Shown: one piece after another, positions 33,061 through 42,399 of the stretch | Numbering within the stretch: position 1 is the stretch's first letter | Layout of the letters: each line of letters opens with the position of its first letter | From: ZC4RG29 sp964521255 | GTDB taxonomy: Bacteria; Bacteroidota; Bacteroidia; Cytophagales; Cyclobacteriaceae | DNA length: 64,000 nt | Assembly: GCA_964521255.1 (NCBI GenBank) | Contig: CAZFRM010000001.1 | Coordinates: forward strand, 62,001-126,000 | Reading direction: 5' to 3' | Made by a program: the position numbers and the translations under genes | The notes under the pieces: generated by a model | What the model was told of the DNA's origin: nothing | The model's input: the letters and a program-made list of their open reading frames with translations, nothing else | The model's database searches: none

Positions 33061-35502
33061 ATGCTTGTACTCAAACGTGACGGACGCAGAGAGTCCGTAA
33101 AATTTGACAAGATCACCGCACGAATCGAAAAGCTTTGCTACGGTCTCGATCCCAAGCACATCAATCCTGTAGAAGTAGCCATGAAAGTTATTAACGGCCT
33201 CTACGATGGTGTGACGACTGTGGAACTTGATAACCTGGCGGCAGAGATTGCTGCAACGATGACAACACGCCACCCTGACTTTGCGAAACTGGCTGCCCGA
33301 ATTGCGATCTCCAATCTTCACAAAGTAACAAGCAAGTCGTTTTCAAATACAATGAAACGCTTGTACACATATGTGGATGGTAAGACTGGTCAAAATGCCC
33401 CGCTTATTTCCAAAGACACCTGGAAAGTAATTAAAGATCATGCTGCCGAATTGGATGAAGCTATTCTCTACGATCGTGATTTTAGCTATGACTATTTCGG
33501 ATTCAGAACACTGGAACGTTCCTATCTGATGAAGGTAGACGGAAAAACTGTGGAACGTCCGCAACATATGCTTATGCGCGTAGCCGTAGGTATACATGGC
33601 ACTGATATTGAAGCCGCTATTGAAACGTATAACCTGCTTTCAGAAAAATGGTTTACGCACGCCACACCAACGCTTTTTAATGCCGGTACGCCCAGGCCAC
33701 AGCTTTCATCCTGCTTTCTTCTAACGATGAAGGATGATAGTATTGATGGGATATACGATACATTAAAACAGTGTGCCAAGATCTCTCAATCCGCTGGCGG
33801 AATAGGTTTAAGCATTCATAACGTTCGCGCTAAAGGCAGTTACATCAAAGGAACCGGAGGAACATCCAACGGAATTGTTCCCATGCTTAGAAATTTTGAC
33901 ATGACTGCTCGTTATGTTGATCAGGGCGGTGGGAAACGTAAAGGAAGCTTCGCTGTTTACCTTGAGCCCTGGCATGCTGATGTTTTCGAATTCCTCGACC
34001 TGAAAAAAAATCATGGCAAAGAAGAATTGCGTGCCCGCGATCTGTTCTATGCGATTTGGATACCTGATCTGTTCATGAAACGGGTAGAAGATAATGACAT
34101 GTGGTCATTATTCTGCCCTAACGAAGCGCCGGGTCTTGCTGAAGTTTACGGTGAAGAATTCGAGCGTCTCTATGATAAATATGAAAAAGAAGGACGCTTC
34201 CGCAAGCAAGTGAAAGCTCAGGACCTTTGGTTCGAAATCCTCGAATCACAGATCGAGACCGGAACACCATACATGCTGTATAAAGATGCGGCGAATAAAA
34301 AATCGAATCAGAAAAATCTTGGAACCATCAAGTCAAGCAACCTGTGTACGGAAATTATGGAGTACACATCTCCAGATGAAGTAGCGGTATGTAACCTTGC
34401 TTCACTGGCATTACCCAAGTTTATAAACGAAGATGGAACATTTGATCATCACAAGTTGTATGAGATCACCAAAGTGGTGACACGCAATCTGAATAAAGTG
34501 ATCGATGTTAATTATTATCCTGTTGAAGAAGCGCGCAATTCAAATATGCGTCATCGTCCCATTGGTATTGGCGTTCAGGGTTTGGCTGATGCATTCCTTG
34601 TACTTCGTATGCCATTTGATTCTGACGAGGCCCGGATGTTGAATGAAGATATTTTCGAAACCATTTATTATGGCGCTATGGAAGCCTCAATGGAACTTGC
34701 CAAAGCGCATGGCCCGTACGAAACATTCAAAGGATCTCCTGTTTCAAAAGGTATTTTCCAGTTTGATATGTGGGGCGTTACTCCGAAGAGTGGCCGCTGG
34801 AACTGGGAGCAACTGAAACGCGATGTAAAACAATTTGGTGTACGCAACTCTTTGTTGCTTGCTCCAATGCCTACCGCATCTACCTCACAAATTCTTGGTA
34901 ACAACGAGTGCTTCGAGCCATACACGTCAAACATTTACACAAGAAGAACTTTATCCGGTGAATTCATTGTAGTGAACAAACACCTGATGAAAGATCTCAT
35001 GCAATTGGGATTATGGAATGACACCCTGCGTCAGAAGCTTATCGCAGCAAATGGTTCAGTGTTGAACATTCCTGAGATTCCTCAAAACATCAAAGACATT
35101 TATAAAACCGTATGGGAAATTTCTCAAAAGGCTATTATTGATATGTCTGCTGATCGTGGCGCTTATATCTGTCAGTCACAAAGTCTGAATATTCACATTA
35201 CTAATCCGAATTTTGGTAAGCTTACTTCCATGCACTTCTATGCCTGGAAGAAAGGACTTAAGACCGGTATGTATTACCTGCGCTCAACGGCTGCTGCTGA
35301 TGCAATCAAGTTCACGCTGGATAAGTCTACGGTACAACAAACGCCTGTTGAAAGTAAAGTGGCTGAACCTGTTGTGGCTTTCCAAACAGAAGGTCAAAAA
35401 GAAATTCAATATGAATCAACGGTTGCTGACTATGATCAAAAACGCGCAGACATGACCTGTTCATTGGACAATCCGGATGCGTGTGAAGCTTGCGGTAGTT
35501 AA
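33061..35502 (+). CDS. nrdA: Ribonucleoside-diphosphate reductase class Ia, alpha subunit
   Basis: The catalytic subunit is 813 residues. The N-terminal ATP-cone (MLVLKRDGRRESVKFDKITA) provides allosteric activity control. The catalytic core has TPTLFNAGTPRPQLSSCFLL with one active-site cysteine, NLCTEIMEY and the loop LLAPMPTASTSQILGNNECF. The C-terminal tail ends in CEACGS with the C-x-x-C pair that is reduced by thioredoxin or glutaredoxin. All motifs are intact. It is co-transcribed with nrdB and ends before an intrinsic terminator. Confidence 0.97.
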   Translation: MLVLKRDGRRESVKFDKITARIEKLCYGLDPKHINPVEVAMKVINGLYDGVTTVELDNLAAEIAATMTTRHPDFAKLAARIAISNLHKVTSKSFSNTMKRLYTYVDGKTGQNAPLISKDTWKVIKDHAAELDEAILYDRDFSYDYFGFRTLERSYLMKVDGKTVERPQHMLMRVAVGIHGTDIEAAIETYNLLSEKWFTHATPTLFNAGTPRPQLSSCFLLTMKDDSIDGIYDTLKQCAKISQSAGGIGLSIHNVRAKGSYIKGTGGTSNGIVPMLRNFDMTARYVDQGGGKRKGSFAVYLEPWHADVFEFLDLKKNHGKEELRARDLFYAIWIPDLFMKRVEDNDMWSLFCPNEAPGLAEVYGEEFERLYDKYEKEGRFRKQVKAQDLWFEILESQIETGTPYMLYKDAANKKSNQKNLGTIKSSNLCTEIMEYTSPDEVAVCNLASLALPKFINEDGTFDHHKLYEITKVVTRNLNKVIDVNYYPVEEARNSNMRHRPIGIGVQGLADAFLVLRMPFDSDEARMLNEDIFETIYYGAMEASMELAKAHGPYETFKGSPVSKGIFQFDMWGVTPKSGRWNWEQLKRDVKQFGVRNSLLLAPMPTASTSQILGNNECFEPYTSNIYTRRTLSGEFIVVNKHLMKDLMQLGLWNDTLRQKLIAANGSVLNIPEIPQNIKDIYKTVWEISQKAIIDMSADRGAYICQSQSLNIHITNPNFGKLTSMHFYAWKKGLKTGMYYLRSTAAADAIKFTLDKSTVQQTPVESKVAEPVVAFQTEGQKEIQYESTVADYDQKRADMTCSLDNPDACEACGS

Positions 35503-35525
35503 TTATCAATATCAACCCCACTATG

Positions 35526-35556
35526 AAAACCCCGGCCAAATATGACTGGGGTTTTT
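35526..35556 (+). terminator. Intrinsic terminator of nrdB-nrdA
   Basis: AAAACCCC (35526-35533) pairs with GGGGTTTT (35548-35555) around a 14-base loop, followed by T-rich sequence, 24 bases after the nrdA stop. Confidence 0.8.
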
Positions 35557-35641
35557 CATTTTTAAATATTCGAAATACCCAGACTCACTTTGATTCGGTT
35601 GTTGAGCTCAGCTTTGCCAATGAAAATGCTTGAACCTCACT

Positions 35642-35672
35642 AAAAGACCAGTCAATACGATCGGTCTTTTTT
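35642..35672 (+). terminator. Second hairpin with T tail in the nrdA downstream gap
   Basis: AAAAGACC (35642-35649) and GGTCTTTT (35663-35670) form an 8-bp stem with a T run. No gene ends just upstream on this strand, so it may be a backup terminator or the relic of a lost gene. The rest of 35557-35841 shows no gene. Confidence 0.5.
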
Positions 35673-35841
35673 AATACATTGACGGAATACTTAACTTATT
35701 GTAAAATTTTATATGGCCTTCTTCCGTAAAAAATATAGTCAAACTAAACCTTTGCTGCTCCGAAAAGCTTTCGCGGTCATTCAAATTGTATGTTAATTTC
35801 TGCACTAAAAGTTCATATCAGGTAAAAAATCCAGTTACACA

Positions 35842-36060
35842 ATGCCCAGGTTTGTAGATATCGTAGAAGATGTTACTTCGCTTTCTATTGAAGAAATGGA
35901 GGAAATCAAGCGTATTATCGAAAAAGTACTCATTGAAAAACGAAGAGATGAAATCGCTAAATCAGGCGAAGAAGCCAGAAAAGCGTATAAAGAAGGGAAA
36001 CTGAAATTTTATAATAATCCTGATGATTTGATTAATTCTTTAAATGAGCCAGATGAGTAG
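35842..36060 (+). CDS. Antitoxin-like protein, fourth toxin-antitoxin locus
   Basis: The 72-residue acidic/basic helical protein starts MPRFVDIVEDVTSLSIEEME and continues with EKVLIEKRRDEIAKSGEEAR. This pattern is typical of small antitoxins that precede RelE/mRNA-interferase toxins. Its stop codon is followed directly by a toxin scrap in frame with a RelE-like C-terminus. It is therefore probably an orphaned antitoxin. I do not know a specific family name. Confidence 0.7.
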   Translation: MPRFVDIVEDVTSLSIEEMEEIKRIIEKVLIEKRRDEIAKSGEEARKAYKEGKLKFYNNPDDLINSLNEPDE

Positions 36061-36123
36061 TTTTTTTACTTTGAAAATGAAGTTGTTTTTGTAAATATTG
36101 GTACTCATGATGAAGTCTATTAA
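36061..36123 (+). pseudogene. C-terminal scrap of a RelE/ParE-type toxin
   Basis: The frame starting at 36061 reads FFYFENEVVFVNIGTHDEVY and then TAA. This resembles the C-terminal strands and GTHDEVY ending of RelE-superfamily mRNA interferases. Only 20 codons remain and no start codon is in frame, so nearly the whole toxin has been deleted. Confidence 0.65.
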
Positions 36124-36164
36124 CAGAAACATTCTTTAGTATTGAGGAACCCATCCGTTTAGAA

Positions 36165-37157
36165 ATGAAAATCACTTTCTTCAGCACACAACCTTACGAT
36201 AAGGAATCATTTTCCAATCACAATGCTAATTTTCATTTTGAACTTATCTTCCTGGAAGAAAAACTCAATGAACGAACGGTATCACTGGCCCAGGAAAGCG
36301 ATGCCATTTGTGTTTTTGTAAATGATACCGTCAATGCATCGGTTATTGAAAAACTCGCCGAACTTAATATCAGGTTAATTGCATTGCGATGTGCAGGGTT
36401 CAACAATGTTGATCTAAAGGCTGCCGCTGCTCATAACATCAAAGTAGTTCGTGTACCCGCTTACTCACCTTATGCTGTAGCGGAACATGCGTTGGCCATG
36501 ATCACCACCTTAAATCGAAAAATACATAAAGCCTATAATCGTGTGCGGGAGCAGAATTTTTCTTTGAATGGATTGTTGGGATTTGACTTGTATCAAAAAA
36601 CTGTTGGTGTCATTGGCACCGGTAATATCGGACAGGTGTTTTGTAAAATCATGCACGGGTTGGAGTGTAATGTAATTGCGTATGATCCGTTTAAGAATCC
36701 TCTGGTTGAAGAGATGGGAATACCGTACCAATCATTAGAAGAGCTTCTTCCTCAATGTGACATCATTTCCCTTCATTGTCCTTTAAATGATAAAACACGT
36801 TACCTGATTAATAAAGATACCATCGCAAAGATGAAAGATGGTGTAATGTTGATCAATACAAGTCGCGGCGGGTTGATCGATACCAGCGCTGTCATTGTCG
36901 CGTTAAAATCAGGAAAGATCAAATACCTCGGTATCGATGTATATGAACAAGAAGAGAATTTATTCTTTCAAAACTTGTCTGAAGAAATTATACTCGATGA
37001 TACCATATCGCGATTGATGAGTTTCCCGAATGTATTGATTACTTCTCACCAGGGATTTTTCACCCAGGAAGCGCTTGATCAAATTGCAGAGACAACGCTG
37101 TCAAATGTCAGAAGCTTTAACGGGGGCGAGGTATTAATCAATGCAATTTCGATTTAG
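36165..37157 (+). CDS. ldhA: D-lactate dehydrogenase (2-hydroxyacid dehydrogenase family)
   Basis: This NADH-dependent enzyme interconverts pyruvate and D-lactate. The 330-residue protein has the Rossmann motif VIGTGNIGQVF (about 149-159). The catalytic Arg lies in INTSRGGLID, the Glu in GIDVYEQEE and the His in LITSHQGFF. LHCPL and the length agree with the LdhA branch and not with glycerate or phosphoglycerate dehydrogenases. It is monocistronic, with an ATG at 36165 directly after the toxin remnant. Confidence 0.93.
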   Translation: MKITFFSTQPYDKESFSNHNANFHFELIFLEEKLNERTVSLAQESDAICVFVNDTVNASVIEKLAELNIRLIALRCAGFNNVDLKAAAAHNIKVVRVPAYSPYAVAEHALAMITTLNRKIHKAYNRVREQNFSLNGLLGFDLYQKTVGVIGTGNIGQVFCKIMHGLECNVIAYDPFKNPLVEEMGIPYQSLEELLPQCDIISLHCPLNDKTRYLINKDTIAKMKDGVMLINTSRGGLIDTSAVIVALKSGKIKYLGIDVYEQEENLFFQNLSEEIILDDTISRLMSFPNVLITSHQGFFTQEALDQIAETTLSNVRSFNGGEVLINAISI

Positions 37158-37169
37158 TGGGATGATTTG

Positions 37170-37285
37170 CCACTGGGGCACTGAGGCACTGAAAAAAATT
37201 CATGCAAACCCGCGAAAGCAGTGCTGATCTTATTATTTCTTTGCGAGCATTGCGCATTAACTTCGCGCTCTTTGCGTGAAACAGG
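37170..37285. repeat. Degenerate dispersed intergenic repeat
   Basis: The gap between ldhA and acs holds a near-tandem GGCACTGA motif, then TTTGCGAGCATTGCGC, and then CTTCGCGCTCTTTGCGTGAAA. Successive segments look like variants of one another. Similar TTTGCG-rich intergenic filler is common in Bacteroidota genomes. No coding signal. Confidence 0.35.
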
Positions 37286-37291
37286 TTTTCA

Positions 37292-39184
37292 TCACAACGC
37301 TCCTTCTTTTATCTCCTCCACAACAGTAGGATCTAGTAAGGTTGAAACATCACCGAGGTTGTTAGTGTCACCTTCTGCTACCTTCCTCAAAATTCGCCTC
37401 ATAATTTTTCCGGAACGGGTTTTAGGGAGACCGCTTACAAATTGAATTTTATCCGGCTTGGCAATAGGCCCAATAATTTTCGACACTATTTCTATTATTT
37501 CCTTTCTTAATTTTTCTTCTTCACGCGGCTTGTCGTAGCAAATCACAAAAGCATAAACACCCTGACCTTTAATATCGTGAGGATAACCTACTACAGCGGT
37601 TTCACATACTGCAGAATGTTCATCAATTGCACTTTCAATTTCTGCTGTTCCTAAATTGTGACCGGAGACAATGATTATGTCATCCACGCGTCCCGTAATG
37701 CGATAGTATCCATCACCATCGCGTTTGCAACCATCGCCTGTAAAATATTTGCCGGGAAAAGTTGAGAAGTAAGTATCCCTGAAGCGTTGATGATCGCCAT
37801 AAATTGTTCGTGCCATCGAGGGCCACGGAAACTTTAAAGTCAATCTTCCTTCAACATTGTTGCCCTGAATTTCCAATCCGCTTTCATTCATTACAGCAGG
37901 CTGTACACCCGGTAATGGTAAAGATGCGTGAGCTGGTTTTAGTTTTGTTACATTGGCAATGGGAGAAATCATAAACGCTCCTGTTTCCGTTTGCCACCAG
38001 GTATCAATGATGGGACATTTACCTTTCCCTATATTTTTATCATACCAATGCCATGCCTCTTCGTTAATTGGCTCACCTACCGTTCCCAGTACTTCCAGCG
38101 AACTTAAATTATACTTTTCCACAAAACTCAATGGAGCTTTTTCAAGAGCGCGAATCGCCGTAGGCGCTGTATAGAAAATATTCACCTTATGCTTTTCAAC
38201 TACTTGCCAAAATCTTCCCATGTCTGGCCAGGAAGGGACGCCTTCAAAAATTAATGTTGTTGCTCCTGCCGACAATGGCCCGTAGATAATGTAGGAATGA
38301 CCCGTTACCCATCCTATATCAGCCGTGCACCAGTAAGTTTGTCCTTCTTTATATTGAAAGGCAGTACGAAAGGTATAATTAGTGTATACCATGTAACCAC
38401 CACACGTGTGAACCATCCCTTTCGGTTTTCCTGTCGAGCCGGATGTGTACAAAATGAAAAGTAAATCTTCAGCATCCATTTCTTCTGCCACACATGTGGT
38501 TTTCATTCCGTCGATCGCCTCTGACCACCAGATATCACGCCCAGTCTTCATATTAATTTCTGATTGTATGTGCTTCAATACAATCACTTTTTCTACTTCA
38601 GGACATTTCTCTAAAGCTTCATCAACAATTCGCTTTAGGTTTATTGATTTATCGCCACGATACGATCCATCTGAAGTAACAACAATTTTACACCCTGCAT
38701 CAGTAATTCTGTCAACAAGAGAGCGTGCGGAGAATCCTGCAAATACAACGGAATGTACTGCACCTATTCTGGCGCAAGCCAAAACGGTATAGGCTAATTC
38801 AGGAATCATGGGCAAATAAATACAGACGCGATCACCTTTCTTCACGCCTTGCTGCTTTAGCATATTCGCTACACGGCAAACTTCATCATGCAATTGCTGA
38901 TACGAAATATGTTTCGAGGGATTTTTCGGATCGTTTTGTTCCCAAATAATAGCTGTTTGTTTTGCCCTGGCCGGCAAATGGCGATCAATACAATTTTCTG
39001 TGATATTCAACTTCCCTCCAATAAACCACTTAACCTCAGGCTTATGAAAATCCCATTGAAGAACTTTATCCCATTTTTTTTTCCATACAAAATCTTCAGC
39101 TACCGATTCCCAAAATGCCTCCGGATCATCGACACTTTTTTTGTAAGCTTTCTGATAATCTTCAAATGTGTGTATCTCACTCAT
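37292..39184 (-). CDS. acs: Acetyl-CoA synthetase (AMP-forming)
   Basis: Acs activates acetate to acetyl-CoA through acetyl-AMP. The 630-residue protein has the N-terminal ACAS domain (FWESVAEDFVWKKKWDKVL). The P-loop-like AMP-binding motif is LLFILYTSGSTGKPKGMVHT (about 252-271). WWQTETGAFMISP is the acetate-pocket region. KYFTGDGCKRDGDGYYRITG and the C-terminal PKTRSGKIMRRILRK, with the acetylatable catalytic lysine, complete the family set. It stands alone, convergent with ldhA, and is divergent from the glycan locus. Confidence 0.97.
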   Translation of the reverse strand: MSEIHTFEDYQKAYKKSVDDPEAFWESVAEDFVWKKKWDKVLQWDFHKPEVKWFIGGKLNITENCIDRHLPARAKQTAIIWEQNDPKNPSKHISYQQLHDEVCRVANMLKQQGVKKGDRVCIYLPMIPELAYTVLACARIGAVHSVVFAGFSARSLVDRITDAGCKIVVTSDGSYRGDKSINLKRIVDEALEKCPEVEKVIVLKHIQSEINMKTGRDIWWSEAIDGMKTTCVAEEMDAEDLLFILYTSGSTGKPKGMVHTCGGYMVYTNYTFRTAFQYKEGQTYWCTADIGWVTGHSYIIYGPLSAGATTLIFEGVPSWPDMGRFWQVVEKHKVNIFYTAPTAIRALEKAPLSFVEKYNLSSLEVLGTVGEPINEEAWHWYDKNIGKGKCPIIDTWWQTETGAFMISPIANVTKLKPAHASLPLPGVQPAVMNESGLEIQGNNVEGRLTLKFPWPSMARTIYGDHQRFRDTYFSTFPGKYFTGDGCKRDGDGYYRITGRVDDIIIVSGHNLGTAEIESAIDEHSAVCETAVVGYPHDIKGQGVYAFVICYDKPREEEKLRKEIIEIVSKIIGPIAKPDKIQFVSGLPKTRSGKIMRRILRKVAEGDTNNLGDVSTLLDPTVVEEIKEGAL

Positions 39185-39307
39185 GGGTAGTATTTATAAC
39201 TTAAAATTTATCGGGACGTAAATTCATTTCTTTTTTTAAAATTTCAAACGTGTGTGGCAACACATGGCAGGTTTTTTTTGTACTTTCAATACTATAAAAC
39301 TAAAAAT

Positions 39308-40126
39308 ATGCATGATCTGACGGCTTCCATAGTCATCTATAGAAATCATGCATCGATCCTGGCGAAGGCAATTCAAAGCTTTCTGAGCGCGGCTCCTCGT
39401 TCAACGCTTTATGTTATTGACAATTCTCCTTCCAATCAATTACAACACTTATGTAGTGATGAAAGAATTCAATACATTTTTAACAATAAAAATGTTGGCT
39501 TCGGAGCAGGACACAACCAGGCGCTGTCTAAAATTTTAGCTCGATCAAAGTACCATATTGTGCTTAATCCTGATGTATACTTTGATAATGATGTAATCCA
39601 TTCACTATACAACTTCATGGAAAAACACCGGGCCATTGGTCAAGTCATGCCAAAAGTACTGTACCCCGATGGAAGACTTCAATATTTATGCAAGCTTCTT
39701 CCTACACCCAGAATTTTACTATTACGACGATTCTTTAATTTTCTTAACGCAACATTAGAAGAGGAAAATTCACGTTATCAATTTCAGTTTACAAACTATG
39801 ATCAGATAATGGATGTTCCTTTTTTGTCGGGTTGCTTTATGTTCCTGCGCGTTGAGGCATTAAGAGAAGTAGGTCTTTTTGATGAACGTTTTTTTCTTTA
39901 CACGGAAGACACTGATCTGACCCGAAGAGTACATAGCCGGTTCAGAACAGTTTATTTTCCCGGTGTATCCATTTACCATCATCATGCACAAGGTTCGTAC
40001 AAAGACTTCTGGTTAATGCTGTGTAACATTCAAAGTGCTATCCGGTACTTCAACAAATGGGGATGGTTGGATGATCCTGAACGAGAGCAAATCAACCGTC
40101 TGATTTTGCAGAAGTATTCCGTGTGA
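39308..40126 (+). CDS. Family 2 glycosyltransferase (rhamnosyltransferase-like)
   Basis: From the ATG at 39308 the protein is 272 residues. It opens with DLTASIVIYRNHASILAKAI and has NVGFGAGHNQAL, HIVLNPDVYFDNDV (the D-x-D-like metal site) and the acceptor-region LSGCFMFLRVEALREVGLFD followed by FFLYTEDTDLTRR. These mark the GT2 group that adds rhamnose-like sugars to surface glycans. A longer frame from 39254 adds 18 residues not expected in the family. It is the first gene of the plus-strand run of the glycan locus and overlaps the next gene by 4 bp. Confidence 0.92.
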   Translation: MHDLTASIVIYRNHASILAKAIQSFLSAAPRSTLYVIDNSPSNQLQHLCSDERIQYIFNNKNVGFGAGHNQALSKILARSKYHIVLNPDVYFDNDVIHSLYNFMEKHRAIGQVMPKVLYPDGRLQYLCKLLPTPRILLLRRFFNFLNATLEEENSRYQFQFTNYDQIMDVPFLSGCFMFLRVEALREVGLFDERFFLYTEDTDLTRRVHSRFRTVYFPGVSIYHHHAQGSYKDFWLMLCNIQSAIRYFNKWGWLDDPEREQINRLILQKYSV

Positions 40127-41517
40127 TGCTATCGGTGCTGACATCTCAAAAAAAACTTCTAATAGGTTCTCTCTCATTAGCGGTCATCACGCTGCCTTTT
40201 TCAATTTCATTGTGTCATATTGCTTTAACTCTATTCCTTATCATTTCCCTTACTCAGCAAACAGGATTCTTAAGCAACAAATCATTACGGGATAATTTAC
40301 TTGTTATTCTCTTTGCTGCATTGTTGATCACCCATCTTGTAGGGATGCTTTACACTGAAAATATTGCCTATGGATTGACGCAGTTGGAGAAAAAAATATT
40401 TCTCTTCACTATTCCTTTACTTATAGCAGGGTCGGTACGGTTCCAAAGAAATGAAGTAGTTTTTATTTTCTGTGTTTTCATTATTACCTGTGTGATCGCA
40501 AGTTTAGTTTGCCTGATAAATTCTTTTTACCAGGTTAAGTTGTTCATGGATGGAAGCATAGCGCTCTCCGATTTTAATTATTTAGGCTCAACACCCTATG
40601 CGCAAATTAACTCACACGCATCCGTGAACTGGATGTTACTTTCTTATCGTTCCCTGGCCTCAGGAATAGCGATGCATCCAACCTATCTGTCGCTCTATTT
40701 TGTGTTTTGCATCATTATTCTTTTCGGCTTCTTTCACAGTCGTCTGCTACAAACTTCAAACCGGAGATCGCTGGCCATAGGTTTGATTATTTATTTCAGT
40801 GTCTTTGTTGTATTTCTCTCGTCTCGAATAATTATCATTGGACTTATCGCCTTATTTTTCTTCACCTTTCTTCGCAGCAGTAACCTTATTCAAAACACAT
40901 GGAAAAAAGTTGGCCATACCTTTCTGGTTACCGCCGGGATAATTCTTTTAATTTATATTAATCCCATAACCCGGTACAGGTGCTATCAGGAATTAACTGT
41001 TGCATCGTTAGATATTAAACCCAACCATATCTATAAAAATTCTACTGAGATTCGGGCATCGCTTTGGTGGCTCGGATTGAAATCAATCCAAAATGTAAAT
41101 TGGATATGGGGATCAGGAACAGGTGACGTTCAGGATACGATGAGAAGGATGAGCAATACCTACAACGTGAAAAATATTCTCAATGCAGCCAACCCTCATA
41201 ACCAGTTTCTTTGTACTGTATTGCAACATGGCATAATGGGGATGTTTGTATTGATGGCTCTTCTTGCTATTCCGATGAAGATTGCATGGGCAGGGCGGGA
41301 ATATTTTGTCTTTGCTTTTTGTTCCCTCTTTATTCTGACCTGTTTGACGGAACCGGTTTTGGAACTCCAGAAAGGTATTGACTTCTTCGCTATCTTCTAC
41401 CCTTTAATATTGTTCCATTATTGTCCGCATAAGTTGAACTCAATTAAAAATAAGATCTCTTATGGATGGAAAAGAGCTTCTTCAACAAAGCGTTATCAAG
41501 ACGCTTCTGTATTATGA
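40123..41517 (+). CDS. O-antigen ligase/polymerase-like membrane protein
   Basis: The 464-residue protein has about ten to twelve hydrophobic helices and a large periplasmic loop (about 285-370) with the conserved RASLWWLGLKS, GSGTGDVQD and NPHNQFLCTVLQHG stretch of the Wzy/WaaL family. Such proteins polymerise or transfer lipid-linked glycans in the periplasm. Its start overlaps the glycosyltransferase stop by 4 bp. Its 3' end overlaps the next gene by 56 bp in another frame, a dense packing suggesting one transcript. Confidence 0.85.
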   Translation: MMLSVLTSQKKLLIGSLSLAVITLPFSISLCHIALTLFLIISLTQQTGFLSNKSLRDNLLVILFAALLITHLVGMLYTENIAYGLTQLEKKIFLFTIPLLIAGSVRFQRNEVVFIFCVFIITCVIASLVCLINSFYQVKLFMDGSIALSDFNYLGSTPYAQINSHASVNWMLLSYRSLASGIAMHPTYLSLYFVFCIIILFGFFHSRLLQTSNRRSLAIGLIIYFSVFVVFLSSRIIIIGLIALFFFTFLRSSNLIQNTWKKVGHTFLVTAGIILLIYINPITRYRCYQELTVASLDIKPNHIYKNSTEIRASLWWLGLKSIQNVNWIWGSGTGDVQDTMRRMSNTYNVKNILNAANPHNQFLCTVLQHGIMGMFVLMALLAIPMKIAWAGREYFVFAFCSLFILTCLTEPVLELQKGIDFFAIFYPLILFHYCPHKLNSIKNKISYGWKRASSTKRYQDASVL

Positions 41518-42388
41518 CATTTTCAACTACCCGTTGAAAATTACTGAAGTGTACCGATTCCTGCCCACCAATAGTGTGAGACCAAATGATGTTGAAGAAG
41601 CACTGGAACAATTATGCAACAGGCAACTTGTTTTCCGATTCGATGAATTTTTCAGCATTCAAAATAATGTGGAAAATATTATCCGCAGAAAAAAGGGTAA
41701 CGCTTTCGCCCGGGAGTCGGAGTCTATTGCCTTTAAGCGTGCAAAATTAATTGCCAGTTTCCCATTCGTAAGAGCTGTGTTTGCCTCTGGTTCATTTTCA
41801 AAAGGATACATGGATGAGAAAAGTGATCTGGATTTTTTTATCCTCACTTCACCAGGGCGGCTATGGATAGCACGAACACTTATCGTACTGTTTAAGCGGT
41901 TATTCTTCTTCAATTCTCATAAATACTTTTGTTGTAACTATTTTATTGATACGAGTCACCTGGAGATCGAGGAAAAAAATCTATTTACCGCAACAGAGCT
42001 CGCCACCTTGATACCCCTGTATGGAGATAGGCTATACGTTAGAATGATAAATAGCAATCAGTGGCTTTTGAATTTTTTTCCCAACTATGAAATTAAATCA
42101 ACTGAGAATGTAATACTGCATGAAGTTCCTTTTTTAAAGGAAGTGTTGGAGAATATCCTGAGTGGAAAAATATGGAATCCACTGGAGAAGTTTCTTATGC
42201 GTTTCACCATAAGAAGATGGAAGCGACTGTATGAAAAAAAGTATCACGCCAGGGATTTCAACATTGCTTTCAAAAGCAACGAATACGCTTCTAAAAATCA
42301 TCCGAACCACTATCAGCTAAAAGTGATAAGGTGTTATGATGAAAAGCTGAAGAATTATAATCAGCAACATCATGTTCATCTTGTATAA
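41462..42388 (+). CDS. Nucleotidyltransferase-domain protein
   Basis: The 308-residue protein begins with a helical, winged-helix-like region (QSVIKTLLYYDIFNYPLKIT, then PNDVEEALEQLCNRQLVF). A pol-beta nucleotidyltransferase motif follows, ASGSFSKGYMDEKSDLDFFI (about 114-133), with the GS and D-x-D metal-binding signature. Homologous proteins occur in Bacteroidota glycan and lipid loci, but their substrate is not known to me. It begins inside the end of the ligase gene. A minor alternative is a later start, but the first residues are family-like. Confidence 0.8.
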   Translation: MDGKELLQQSVIKTLLYYDIFNYPLKITEVYRFLPTNSVRPNDVEEALEQLCNRQLVFRFDEFFSIQNNVENIIRRKKGNAFARESESIAFKRAKLIASFPFVRAVFASGSFSKGYMDEKSDLDFFILTSPGRLWIARTLIVLFKRLFFFNSHKYFCCNYFIDTSHLEIEEKNLFTATELATLIPLYGDRLYVRMINSNQWLLNFFPNYEIKSTENVILHEVPFLKEVLENILSGKIWNPLEKFLMRFTIRRWKRLYEKKYHARDFNIAFKSNEYASKNHPNHYQLKVIRCYDEKLKNYNQQHHVHLV

Positions 42389-42399
42389 TCAGAAAGCAG

